Assembly (NCBI GenBank): GCA_015487555.1
Contig: WFPK01000104.1
Coordinates: 1 to 64,000 of the forward strand
DNA: 64,000 nucleotides
Reading direction: 5' to 3'
Source: Phycisphaerales bacterium
Lineage (GTDB): Bacteria; Planctomycetota; Phycisphaerae; Phycisphaerales; UBA1924
Shown here: positions 7,950 to 16,860 of the stretch, piece after piece
Position numbering within the stretch: the stretch's first letter is position 1
How the letters are laid out: each line of letters starts with the position of its first letter
Translations under genes and position numbers: made by a program
The notes under the pieces: generated by a model
Told to the model about the DNA's origin: nothing
Database searches by the model: none
The model's input: only the letters and a program-made list of their open reading frames with translations

Positions 7950-9680
7950 ATGGAACCTTCTGAACTCAAAGGCAGGAAACTCGGACGCGTGCTGACCAAG
8001 CTCAAGGTGGTCACGCGCGAACAGGTTCATGAGGCATTGGGGGTCCAGAAGGGGCGTGCGACCAAGGTTCGGATTGGTGAGATTCTCAAAGAGCTGGGAT
8101 ACTGCACGGATCTGGATATTGATCGCGCATTGGCTGGGCAGGCGGGGATGGCGTATGTCGATCTCGCAGGGATCGAGCTCGATGATGAAACCGTTGGAGC
8201 GATTCCGGCAGAAAACGCCAAAGCATACCAATGCGTGCCTATCGAATATAACCCGAAGACTCGCCAGCTCAAGATTGCCATCAAGAGCCCCAACAACTTC
8301 CAGGCGGTCGATGACCTTCGGCTCCTGATGGGGGCGAAGGTTGAAGCGGTCGTCTCATCCCCGACAGCGATCGATGCCCTGATCGAGAAGTATTTCTCGA
8401 AAGGGGAATCGATGGTCGATGTGGTCAATGCACTGGCATCAGACAAGAATCTTCAAGAGCTCGGGGCCCATTCCGACCAGTCGATTGATCTTGATGCGGT
8501 GATTGATGCTGCGGGGGATAACCAGGTCATCAAGCTGTTGAATCTGGTGTTGCTTCAGGCGATCCGGGATCATGCGTCGGATATCCATTTTGAGCCCTTC
8601 GAGCATGAGTTCAAGATGCGGTATCGCATCGACGGGGTGCTTTATGAGATGGTGCCTCCGCCGAAGCATCTGGGGACGGCGATTACTTCTCGTGTGAAGG
8701 TGATGGCGAATCTGGACATTGCCGAGCGGAGGTTGCCTCAGGACGGGCGTATTGAGCTGACGGTGGGTGGGAATCCTGTGGATTTGCGTGTGGCGATTTT
8801 GCCGACGATTTATGGCGAGTCGTGCGTGATGCGTGTGCTCGATCGTGGGAATGTGGAACTCTCGCTCGATCGCGTGGGGTTTCGTCCCGACGATCTTGAG
8901 CGTTTTCGCGGGTTGATCACCAAGCCTAACGGAATTGTGATCGTCACCGGACCTACGGGGTCTGGGAAGACGACGACGCTGTATGCTGCGTTGTCTGAGC
9001 TCAACGATATCGAGACTAAGATTCTGACCGCTGAGGACCCGGTTGAATACGACATCGACGGGTTGTGCCAGGTGCAGGTGAACTCGGAGGTGGGGCTGAC
9101 CTTTGCCAAGGCGCTGCGTTCGTTCTTGCGCCAAGACCCCGATGTGATTCTGGTGGGTGAAATCCGTGACCTCGAGACCGCCCAGATCGCGGTGCAGGCC
9201 TCGCTGACGGGTCACCTGGTGCTCTCGACTTTGCATACCAATGATGCGCCCAGTTCGATCATTCGATTGGTGGACCTTGGGATCGAGCCGTTCTTGTTGA
9301 CCGCGACGATCGAGGGGATCGTTGCCCAGCGTCTTGTGCGGACACTTGATCCCAAGACCAAAGAGGCGTTCACCCCAACCGAGCAAGAGCTGATGGAGTT
9401 GGCGCTGCGTCCTGAGGATATCAAAGGTCATCAGTTCTATCGCCCCGGGGAGACGACGAGGGTTGGCGGTGGATACAAGGGGCGGATGGCGCTCTTTGAG
9501 ATCATGACGCTCGATGATGAGATTCGTGAGCTGATGATGAACGAGGCGAGCACCAATGTGCTCCGCGACGCAGCGCGCAAGAAAGGGATGCGTTCGTTGC
9601 GCGAGAACGGGTTGATGGCGCTGTATGAAGGGTTGACCACCATCGACGAGGTGGTGAGCGAAACGCTCGAAGAGGAGTAG
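7950..9680 (+). CDS. GspE/PilB-type assembly ATPase no. 2
   Basis: Second assembly ATPase of the cluster, 576 residues. The N-terminus carries two MshEN-like motifs (KLGRVLTKLK..., RIGEILKELGY...); the first has Lys in place of the conserved Gly. The core contains SDIHFEP, YRIDGVLYEM, Walker A GPTGSGKT (334-341), AEDPVEYDIDG, RQDPDVILVGEIRD and STLHTNDAPSSI. As in ATPase no. 1, the tetracysteine zinc module is missing, but the KGRMALFEIM segment that follows it in other homologues is kept. TGGAGTGATTC precedes ATG 7950. Of the two it is the closer to the gspF gene and may be the partner of that platform protein. Confidence 0.92.
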   Translation: MEPSELKGRKLGRVLTKLKVVTREQVHEALGVQKGRATKVRIGEILKELGYCTDLDIDRALAGQAGMAYVDLAGIELDDETVGAIPAENAKAYQCVPIEYNPKTRQLKIAIKSPNNFQAVDDLRLLMGAKVEAVVSSPTAIDALIEKYFSKGESMVDVVNALASDKNLQELGAHSDQSIDLDAVIDAAGDNQVIKLLNLVLLQAIRDHASDIHFEPFEHEFKMRYRIDGVLYEMVPPPKHLGTAITSRVKVMANLDIAERRLPQDGRIELTVGGNPVDLRVAILPTIYGESCVMRVLDRGNVELSLDRVGFRPDDLERFRGLITKPNGIVIVTGPTGSGKTTTLYAALSELNDIETKILTAEDPVEYDIDGLCQVQVNSEVGLTFAKALRSFLRQDPDVILVGEIRDLETAQIAVQASLTGHLVLSTLHTNDAPSSIIRLVDLGIEPFLLTATIEGIVAQRLVRTLDPKTKEAFTPTEQELMELALRPEDIKGHQFYRPGETTRVGGGYKGRMALFEIMTLDDEIRELMMNEASTNVLRDAARKKGMRSLRENGLMALYEGLTTIDEVVSETLEEE

Positions 9681-9802
9681 GCAACGAGTATGCGGGGTTG
9701 AAGCTCGGCAAAGAGAAGAATACGGACATCGACGCACGCAGCGGATTTGTTTGGCAAAGACTGTTTGGAATAGGTTTGAGTCGGGACGAGGAGTAAGGCA
9801 AC

Positions 9803-11086
9803 ATGGCGACATACACATACCAAGCACTCAACGCATCAGGCAAGACCCAGAAGGGGACGGTCGAGGCGGCGAGCTCCGAAGAGGCGATCCAGCGGATCAA
9901 ATCGCAGGGGTACTTCCCAACCTCGGTGCAGGCACAGAAGGCGAAGAAGTCTGCAACCAAAGGCGAAAAGGGCGAGAAAGCTGCCAAACCAGTCAAAAAG
10001 AAGAAGGGGGGCGGGTTCTCGATTGGGGGGGTCAAGCCCAAGTACCTTGCACTCTTTACGCGCCAGCTTTCGACGCTTCAGGATGCGGGGCTGCCATTGT
10101 TGCGCTCGTTGCAGATTCTTGAGAGTCAGCAGAAGCCTGGGCTGTTGAAGAATATTCTCCTCGGCGTCACCGAGGAGGTCGAGGGGGGGAGCTCGTTGAG
10201 TGAGTCGATGGGCAAGTTCCCCAAGGCTTTCGATCATCTGTATGTGAAGATGGTCAACGCGGGCGAAATCGGTGGTGTGCTCGATGTGATTCTCCAACGG
10301 CTTTCCGAGTTCATGGAGAAGAGTGAGAAGCTCAAACGCAAGATCAAGGGCGCGATGGTCTACCCGATCGTGGTGATTATCGTGGCGATTTCGATTCTTG
10401 TGGGCATCATGCTGCTCATTATCCCCAAGTTTGAAGAAATCTTCTTGGACTTCGAGATCGAGTTGCCTGCATTGACGCAGGGGTTGATTAATACCAGCCG
10501 ATGGGTCGCCGGGACTAATGCCGGGGCGACGATTCCCGGATGGGCGATTCTTGTCTTTGGCGGGCCGATCCTTTGGATATCGTTCAAACTCATCCGCAAG
10601 ACGCCTCCGGGGCGTGCGGTGTTCGACACGATGATCCTGTGGGTGCCTGTGCTTGGCACGCTGATCCGCAAGACGGTGATCGCTCGGTTTACACGAACCT
10701 TGGGCACGCTGATTAGTGCGGGTGTGCCGATTCTTGAAGCCGTGACGATTACCTCGCAAACCTCGGGCAACTATGTCTTTGAGAAGGCGTTGACCAATGT
10801 GCACGATTCGATCCGCGAAGGTGAGACTTTCGCAGCACCGTTGCGTGAGTCGAAAACCTGCGATGCGATCGTGGTCAATATGATCGATGTGGGCGAAGAG
10901 ACCGGGGAGATGGATGCGATGCTCCTCAAAATCGCGGATAACTATGACGAGGAGGTTGATGTGGCGGTGGCATCGTTGGTGTCGCTGCTCGAGCCTTTGA
11001 TGGTGGTGATGCTCGGGGGCATGGTCGGGACGATCGTGGTCGCGATGTTCCTCCCGATGATCAAGATGCTCGAATCGCTCGGGTAA
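9803..11086 (+). CDS. GspF/PilC-type inner-membrane platform protein
   Basis: Polytopic platform on which the assembly ATPase turns, 427 residues. The N-terminal signature YTYQALNASGKTQKGTVEA is typical of the family. A Lys-rich linker (about 50-75) precedes two T2SSF domains: FTRQLSTLQDAGLPLLRSLQ and its repeat FTRTLGTLISAGVPILEAV. Membrane segments are visible at about 185-215, 245-265 and 395-420. The second gspF-like gene of the window (41729) belongs to the pilus operon. Confidence 0.94.
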   Translation: MATYTYQALNASGKTQKGTVEAASSEEAIQRIKSQGYFPTSVQAQKAKKSATKGEKGEKAAKPVKKKKGGGFSIGGVKPKYLALFTRQLSTLQDAGLPLLRSLQILESQQKPGLLKNILLGVTEEVEGGSSLSESMGKFPKAFDHLYVKMVNAGEIGGVLDVILQRLSEFMEKSEKLKRKIKGAMVYPIVVIIVAISILVGIMLLIIPKFEEIFLDFEIELPALTQGLINTSRWVAGTNAGATIPGWAILVFGGPILWISFKLIRKTPPGRAVFDTMILWVPVLGTLIRKTVIARFTRTLGTLISAGVPILEAVTITSQTSGNYVFEKALTNVHDSIREGETFAAPLRESKTCDAIVVNMIDVGEETGEMDAMLLKIADNYDEEVDVAVASLVSLLEPLMVVMLGGMVGTIVVAMFLPMIKMLESLG

Positions 11087-11130
11087 TCGTGTACAAAGGC
11101 AGCGGGGCGAACAGGAAACGAAAGTAGCTT

Positions 11131-12306
11131 ATGAAGGTCAATCACACACAAGATGCGAGCCAAGGGGATCGGCAGCCGCGTGCAGCGCGGCGAGGCGGGT
11201 TCACGCTCATCGAGCTGTTGGTTGTGATTGCGATCATTGCGCTGCTCATGGCCTTGCTGATCGGTGGACTCAATCAGGCGATGAAGAGCACCAAACGCTC
11301 GGCGAGTCAACGCTCGGCAGCAGCCTTGGCCCAGGCGGTCGATCAGTTCCGCAGCGAGTTCGGGTTCTTGCCGCCTTTGGTGCACGATGGTGAAGGAATC
11401 AGCACCGGCAATGATGCGTATCGCCCTAGACAGCTCGATTCTTCCGTTTCGCAGGTTGATGGGCCGATCTTTGAGCAGGTGGGCGGGGCCTATGAGTTCT
11501 TTACCGTGGTGGTCTGGTCGGAGGGGCTCGATTTCAACTTCTTCCGCAGACGGACAGGGTTGGGCAGCGATGAGATCGCGCTCGCGGGCGGGGCGACGAT
11601 CTGGGATGATGAAGGTGCATGGGAAGACAAACGATATAGCAAGTATTCGCTCGCGTACTACCTCACCGGGGTGCTCGATCGAGATGTCGATGGCGTGCGC
11701 GGGCCTGGGTTTGCTCGCCCGATGATTGATGGTACCTATCTCGGGGTTGGGTATCCTGTTGGGTCTTCGCGCGATCGGTATGAGCCGTTGATAGATGTTG
11801 ATCGGCGAGGGGTGCAGATCGCGATTGATTATGTGGAACCCAATGAGTATCCCGAGCATCTGCTGACAGGCGATCCGATGGATCGGGATGATGCGTACGG
11901 GACTTACGCTGATTATCAGCGTGATGCACTTGTCTCATTGGTCGATGCCTTTGGCAATGCGTTCCGGTATTACCGATGGGAGCAGGGTCGGTTTGTCAAT
12001 GGTCAGCTGGTGGTGGAGAATGTGCTTGATCTCAATATCCCGCCGGTCTTGATTGATCCGGTGGTGTTGGGCAAGGTGATGAATGATCCGAGCCGTATTG
12101 ATGAGGTGGATATCACCGGGGGCGACCCTCGGCTTCGCGATGCGCGGTACGCGATTGTCAGTGCCGGGCCCGACGGGATGTTTGGAATCGAGAGCATTGA
12201 AACGATCGCAGCGTTTCTCAGAGAGCCGTTGCCTGGCACGCTCGATGAGGCGGCGAGGTTGCGTCAGCGGGTCTGGGTGGACAATGCTGTGGAGGTCGGA
12301 AACTGA
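11131..12306 (+). CDS. GspG-like prepilin with long C-terminal domain
   Basis: Prepilin-type protein of 391 residues. A 23-residue positively charged leader ends GG, followed by FTLIELLVVIAIIALLMALLIGGL, with Glu at +5 of the mature protein. The region after the N-terminal helix (ALAQAVDQFRSEFGFLPPL) resembles GspG, but the remaining 300 residues are far longer than the roughly 140 of classical GspG and match nothing I recognise. The stop codon overlaps the next start as TGATG. It is the probable first pseudopilin of a five-gene run; processing by the prepilin peptidase at 34867 is expected. Confidence 0.85.
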   Translation: MKVNHTQDASQGDRQPRAARRGGFTLIELLVVIAIIALLMALLIGGLNQAMKSTKRSASQRSAAALAQAVDQFRSEFGFLPPLVHDGEGISTGNDAYRPRQLDSSVSQVDGPIFEQVGGAYEFFTVVVWSEGLDFNFFRRRTGLGSDEIALAGGATIWDDEGAWEDKRYSKYSLAYYLTGVLDRDVDGVRGPGFARPMIDGTYLGVGYPVGSSRDRYEPLIDVDRRGVQIAIDYVEPNEYPEHLLTGDPMDRDDAYGTYADYQRDALVSLVDAFGNAFRYYRWEQGRFVNGQLVVENVLDLNIPPVLIDPVVLGKVMNDPSRIDEVDITGGDPRLRDARYAIVSAGPDGMFGIESIETIAAFLREPLPGTLDEAARLRQRVWVDNAVEVGN

Positions 12307-13592
12307 TGAAACATGCTCCGTCCTATTTTGTTGATTCTCGTTTTGTTGATTCTCGTGGGGGCGCCTTTGGGCGAGGCTTTGCCCGTCGGGCGTTTACGAT
12401 CGTTGAGCTGATGGTGGTGGTGCTGATCGGGTTGATTATCCTTGCGATCGCAGTGCCTGCGTTTCAGTCGATGGTGTATTCATCGAATCGTTCGCTGGCG
12501 GTCAATGCGCTCGCAGCATCGTCGCAGATGGCGCGTGATGTGGCGCTGAGCACCGGGCAAGATGGTGCGGTGGTCTTTGTCTATGACCCACAGGTGGGCA
12601 AGGTGCAGATTATCCCGGCGGTGATGGTGGGGACATTGCGTGAGAAGACCACGGCGGCGTCTGGTTCGGGTGGGTCGTCGGCGTTGAGTGATTCGCCATA
12701 CTTTGATCGCGATGTGTTTGTTCCTGCTTCGGCGGGCGAGACACTCGAAGTCCCCCGGTATTGGATGGTGCGTGGATACGCCCCGCCTCGGTCGCTGATT
12801 GATCGTGATTCGGCGGGCAATGCGGCTGCCAACTGGTATACCTCTGATGTCTATGGGGGCACTGACCCGTTGGCAGCGGTCAAAACGAAAGATCATTGGG
12901 TATTCCCCGAGACCGGATTCTTCCCCGTCGATGCGCAGGTCGTTGGTGGTGGGCTCGATGGTGAGTTTGGCGCGGTGGACACCACGCTGCCGACGGCTCG
13001 TCAATCGTTTATGATTCGGTTTAGCGCACGGACCGGAGTGGTGAGCAAGAGCACGAACGCGGCATTGTTTATCAATCCGCGCAACAGCCGAAAGCGTCCT
13101 TATGGTGATCGCCCGACGCCACACGAGCAGAGTCTGCGTGTTGATATGGCTGAGGATTTGGGGATCTGGGCATCGCGGATCATCAACTCGGCGGATTTGA
13201 CGGGCGATGGGATTGCTTATGGTTTTGATGATCTCGAACTTCGTGACCAGCTTATCGGCAATGCGTCGAACGACACGATTCTGGTCAAGCCGGTGACTCG
13301 GTTGGCGCTTTATGATGAGCGCAAGCTCGGGGTTGGGGTTGGTTCTCGTGGGCTCAATGAGCAGACGCAGACGCTGTATCTTCCTGCGGACCAAGACGAT
13401 GCCGATACGCGCATTGGGCTTGATCTTTCACTGTTTTCGAGTATGAGCGAGGGCGAGCTGCTTACAAGGATTGACCAATGGGTTGATGGGGACACCAACT
13501 TCGATGGCGTTTTCGATCTGGATGACGAGCCTGAATCCCGGATGTATCTGATCCAGCCTTACACCGGGCAGCTGCAGGAGGTGCTGCGATGA
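12306..13592 (+). CDS. GspH-like prepilin, long form
   Basis: Prepilin of 428 residues. The leader of 29 residues ends ARRA, so the residue before the cleavage site is Ala rather than Gly; then FTIVELMVVVLIGLIILAI with Glu at +5. The block following the helix (SLAVNALAASSQMARDVALSTGQ) is typical of GspH/FimT minor pseudopilins. A dockerin-like Asp loop, DGDTNFDGVFDLDD, lies near the C-terminus. The leader contains a 15-bp tandem duplication (FVDSRFVDSR). Start overlaps the previous stop by one base; end overlaps the next gene by four. Confidence 0.84.
   Translation: MKHAPSYFVDSRFVDSRGGAFGRGFARRAFTIVELMVVVLIGLIILAIAVPAFQSMVYSSNRSLAVNALAASSQMARDVALSTGQDGAVVFVYDPQVGKVQIIPAVMVGTLREKTTAASGSGGSSALSDSPYFDRDVFVPASAGETLEVPRYWMVRGYAPPRSLIDRDSAGNAAANWYTSDVYGGTDPLAAVKTKDHWVFPETGFFPVDAQVVGGGLDGEFGAVDTTLPTARQSFMIRFSARTGVVSKSTNAALFINPRNSRKRPYGDRPTPHEQSLRVDMAEDLGIWASRIINSADLTGDGIAYGFDDLELRDQLIGNASNDTILVKPVTRLALYDERKLGVGVGSRGLNEQTQTLYLPADQDDADTRIGLDLSLFSSMSEGELLTRIDQWVDGDTNFDGVFDLDDEPESRMYLIQPYTGQLQEVLR
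12326..12355 (+). repeat. 15-bp tandem duplication in a prepilin leader
   Basis: TTTTGTTGATTCTCG occurs twice in direct succession and encodes FVDSR-FVDSR in the prepilin leader, upstream of the cleavage site. The copies are identical, implying a recent event. Confidence 0.9.
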
Positions 13593-14797
13593 ATCCAGAT
13601 TTACGGGCAGATTTATGGGCAGGTTCTCAAGCCGGTTCTTTTCGCCGTGGCTTTTCGCTTGTCGAGGTGCTGATTGCGATTCTTGTGCTGGCGATCGGTC
13701 TGCTTGGGCTTGGCGCGATTTTTCCTGCGGTGATCGCCGAGCAGCGCAATGCATTTGCAGTGATCGAAGGTGCGAACGCTGCCAGTGCTGCCGAGGCGTT
13801 GATTTCGAATCGTGAGCTTGTCGATTTCTCGATGATCAGCGAAGACTTCAATCGTCCATTACGAGGCGGCGTTGGGGGTGGTCCATCGAGTGCACTTGGG
13901 CCGCCGCGTTATTCGTATGAGTGGGTTGTGCCTCAGGATGGGGTTTCGTACTACAACTGGAGCTCGCCGGTCCCGAGTATGTATGGGTTTGCAAATTTTT
14001 CGACGGGGCTTTGGAGTTTTTATTCCAACGACGGCGGGCCTTCGATCAATCCGACGCTCGATATTGTCAAGACGAATCCGACGATCGCCCAGATTCCGGT
14101 TTCGGCACGGCTTTTCCCCCAGCCCTACTCGGGCAAGGATCCCAAGTATGTGTGGGATATCGCGCTTCGGCGTGAGCCTTCGGGGGATCGGTTGCAGGCG
14201 GCGATCTTTGTGCGCCGGATTGATGCCCGGATTCGTGTGCCCAAGGGATTTTCGCTCAGCGATGTGCTCACCGGGGGGACTTCGGGGAATCCGCTTCCGA
14301 CTGATCCGGTGCTCCCCGTGGCGATCGATGGCGGGTCTGGACGCCCGGCGGTCGATGATGGTGTGAATCCGATGATGTTCTACGCCGCGATCCAGATGCT
14401 CGAAGTCGAGGTGCATCAAGAGCATCTTGATTGGCTTATATTTCCCAATGGGCGCAATCCGATGATTGATACTTCTGTTGGTTTTGCGACCCAGATTGGG
14501 CAGAAGCTTGTTGATAACACCGGGGTGGTGCGCACGGTTGTGGGCTTGCCGAGTGTTGATACGGATGATCCGCTCTTTGATATGGTGACGGGGCAGGGGC
14601 GTGTGGTGGTGGTCGATCCGCCGTTCACACTTCAGCAGGCTGGTGGCGATGATACGGATGAGGCGCGGTCGAACGCGACCCGGTATCTGACCGATCCGAC
14701 CTATGACTCGAAGCGAGCGAGCTGGGTTCGGCAGGTGATTTTCACGCCGAGGACGCCGGTGACGGTCCGTGTGGTGACTTTGGAGGAATCGCAATGA
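13589..14797 (+). CDS. GspI-like prepilin, long form
   Basis: Prepilin of 402 residues. The leader ends RRG (Gly21), then FSLVEVLIAILVLAIGLLGLG, with the VEVL and IGLLGLG pattern characteristic of GspI/PilV minor pseudopilins; QRNAFAVIEGANAASAAEALI also fits. The 340-residue exported part is unlike known GspI (about 120 residues in all) and is not recognised. ATG 13589 overlaps the previous stop by four bases, and its own stop overlaps the next start by four, so the run is probably translationally coupled. Confidence 0.83.
   Translation: MNPDLRADLWAGSQAGSFRRGFSLVEVLIAILVLAIGLLGLGAIFPAVIAEQRNAFAVIEGANAASAAEALISNRELVDFSMISEDFNRPLRGGVGGGPSSALGPPRYSYEWVVPQDGVSYYNWSSPVPSMYGFANFSTGLWSFYSNDGGPSINPTLDIVKTNPTIAQIPVSARLFPQPYSGKDPKYVWDIALRREPSGDRLQAAIFVRRIDARIRVPKGFSLSDVLTGGTSGNPLPTDPVLPVAIDGGSGRPAVDDGVNPMMFYAAIQMLEVEVHQEHLDWLIFPNGRNPMIDTSVGFATQIGQKLVDNTGVVRTVVGLPSVDTDDPLFDMVTGQGRVVVVDPPFTLQQAGGDDTDEARSNATRYLTDPTYDSKRASWVRQVIFTPRTPVTVRVVTLEESQ
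13596..13619 (+). repeat. 12-bp tandem duplication in a prepilin leader
   Basis: CAGATTTACGGG is followed by CAGATTTATGGG (one difference), coding for part of the leader peptide. A looser third copy follows at 13620. Confidence 0.7.
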
Positions 14798-16698
14798 ACT
14801 CCAATCGAAGCAATCGTTCCTTGGTTCGCCGGTCTGGTTTTACCCGGTCTGGGTTTACGATGGTCGAGATGATCGTGACAATCGGCATCTTGATGGTGGT
14901 GACGGCGGGGATCGCGACGATCTTCAGCTCGGTTGGTGATACGGTCTCGAAGGGTCGCAAGCTCTCGGAGCTCAACCAGTTCGCTGCCCGGGTCGAGCGG
15001 ATCATGCGCGAGGACTTCGAAGCCATGACCCGTGATGGGTTCCTGGTGATTGTCAACCGCAACGCGAACTTTGGGCGCGATGTGCAGCTCTTCCGAGGCG
15101 AGCAGACAAATATTGATGAAAACTTGTTTGGTGGGTTCTCAAATATGCCTGGGCGGATTCGGCGTTCGGATGAGATCATGTTCTTCACCCGAGGCGAGTA
15201 CGAAACCGCCCGGCGTGCGATCTCGCCCGATATGATCGCGCGTTCATCGGAGGCGGCGATTTATTATGGGCACGGACAGAAACGGCGGCCTCAGCTTACT
15301 GGCTTCAATGGGATCAACAACTTCTTTTTCAATCCTGCGCCGTGGGATTCAAACTTTGATTTCGAGTCGGGGTTCAACCAGGCCGGCGTTGGGGTTACTT
15401 CGACTGCGGGGGCGCTCAATCCCAACGAGTTTGCGCGTGATTGGTCGCTGCTGCGTCAGGTAACGCTTTTGAGCACGCCGATCGGTGAATCGCGTAATGT
15501 CCCGCGCGAGCTCTTCGGATACAGCCGAGGTGTGGCGGGTCAGCGTGATTGGTTGATGGACTCTGATCGTCAGATCGCGCTTCAGCCTGCATCGCGGAGT
15601 ATTTTTAACTCGCTGGGGTGGTCGGATCCTTCGCGTGTTCTGCCGGGGAGTACGGACCCGATTCGTTGGCTTGGGGATAATGCGATCAATCAGTTGAACC
15701 TCAGGGAGCTGCCTCAGTATCGTGCCAGCGGTTTGGTTGATATCGTGACCGAAGACATTGCGACGATTCGGACGATGATCCAATCGCTTCCGGTGAAGGT
15801 TTCGCCTTTGGATTATTCATTCTTCGATGCGGGGAGTGGGTTTGGCATGAATGTCGGAGCCGATGGCGTGATTCTCAATCGCGACCAGTTCGAGTTCGAT
15901 TATTGGGCAACCGCATCGGATGCCGATGCGGTGATTCCGGATCCCAAGGATGCCGACGAGTTGAATCTGACGGGTTCGGCAGCTCATCGGGCGAACATTC
16001 GCCGGTGGATGATCGATGCGCTCCCGAGCCGATGGGACACAAGCGTGACTCCGCCTGAGCATCTCGCCGGTGTTCGGTACGAAGATATCCCGACGCGGAT
16101 CATGTATCCCGAATCGCAGTTTGAAGTTTCCGATCGTGGCGATCTTCAGCGGGCGTATGCCGAGGCTCATCAGGAGATGCTTGGTTCGTCGATCTTTGTG
16201 CCTCGGTGTACGGAGTTTATTGTCGAGTGGTCGTATGGGTTCTTGCAGGACCTCTCCAACCCGGCGTCTCCGAACTACAAAGAGATGATCTGGTACGGGC
16301 TCGATCGGTATGTGGATTCGAATAACGATGGTGTTCTGAGCTCTGGCGGGACGAATCCTGACCAGCGTGCCGCGGTGCCGTATTCGCAGCGTGTGCTTGT
16401 GGGTGCTGCTGCGACGGATCCGGCGACGGGTCGTCCTCGGAATCTGGGGATGGATCCGAATCTGGTTGTTGGTGTGAATCGTCTTCCGGTTCTGGGCGGG
16501 CCGCCGCCGTTGTCTCCTGATTCTGTGGAGATTGCGACCTTTGGTTTTATGGATCCCAGGGGGACTCCAGCGGTCGATGACGATGTCGAGTGGCTTTGGC
16601 CCAAGTTTATCCGCATCACGATGAGCCTTGGGGATCCGACGGACCCAGAGATCGAGCAGACTTACCAGGTGATCTTTGAGCTCCCCGAGCGTGAGTGA
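14794..16698 (+). CDS. GspJ-like prepilin, long form
   Basis: Prepilin of 634 residues. The leader of 20 residues ends TRSG, then FTMVEMIVTIGILMVVTAGIATIF, with Glu at +5. The ELNQFAARVERIMREDFEAM helix continuation fits GspJ, whose usual length is about 200. The motif SGFT is duplicated (RSGFTRSGFTMVE), so a second apparent processing site precedes the real one, but it lacks the downstream Glu and hydrophobic stretch. DSNNDGVLS may bind calcium. It is the last of four overlapping pseudopilin genes. Confidence 0.83.
   Translation: MNSNRSNRSLVRRSGFTRSGFTMVEMIVTIGILMVVTAGIATIFSSVGDTVSKGRKLSELNQFAARVERIMREDFEAMTRDGFLVIVNRNANFGRDVQLFRGEQTNIDENLFGGFSNMPGRIRRSDEIMFFTRGEYETARRAISPDMIARSSEAAIYYGHGQKRRPQLTGFNGINNFFFNPAPWDSNFDFESGFNQAGVGVTSTAGALNPNEFARDWSLLRQVTLLSTPIGESRNVPRELFGYSRGVAGQRDWLMDSDRQIALQPASRSIFNSLGWSDPSRVLPGSTDPIRWLGDNAINQLNLRELPQYRASGLVDIVTEDIATIRTMIQSLPVKVSPLDYSFFDAGSGFGMNVGADGVILNRDQFEFDYWATASDADAVIPDPKDADELNLTGSAAHRANIRRWMIDALPSRWDTSVTPPEHLAGVRYEDIPTRIMYPESQFEVSDRGDLQRAYAEAHQEMLGSSIFVPRCTEFIVEWSYGFLQDLSNPASPNYKEMIWYGLDRYVDSNNDGVLSSGGTNPDQRAAVPYSQRVLVGAAATDPATGRPRNLGMDPNLVVGVNRLPVLGGPPPLSPDSVEIATFGFMDPRGTPAVDDDVEWLWPKFIRITMSLGDPTDPEIEQTYQVIFELPERE
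14830..14859 (+). repeat. 15-bp imperfect duplication across the prepilin cleavage motif
   Basis: CGGTCTGGTTTTACC and CGGTCTGGGTTTACG lie end to end and encode RSGFT twice. The second copy forms the actual peptidase site of the GspJ-like protein. Confidence 0.8.
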
Positions 16699-16860
16699 TC
16701 TGGCGGGAGGATATTGAAGTCGTGGGGGCATGAAGAATAGGACGCCGATGGGGATGGGTAGGTTGATGGGAAATCTGTATGCACCGTGCAGATGGATGAC
16801 GGGCCGAGAATAGATGGAAGTCATGGTGCAATCGCCCGGCGGAAGGGCGAGGAGATAGAC

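Noticed and set aside
7772-7963. 63-codon frame between pilT and the second gspE-like gene
   Set aside because: No ribosome site, no recognisable sequence, and it overlaps the well-supported start at 7950.
8439-9827. 462-codon minus-strand frame opposite the second GspE-like gene
   Set aside because: It is a shadow frame; Walker and His boxes are on the plus strand.
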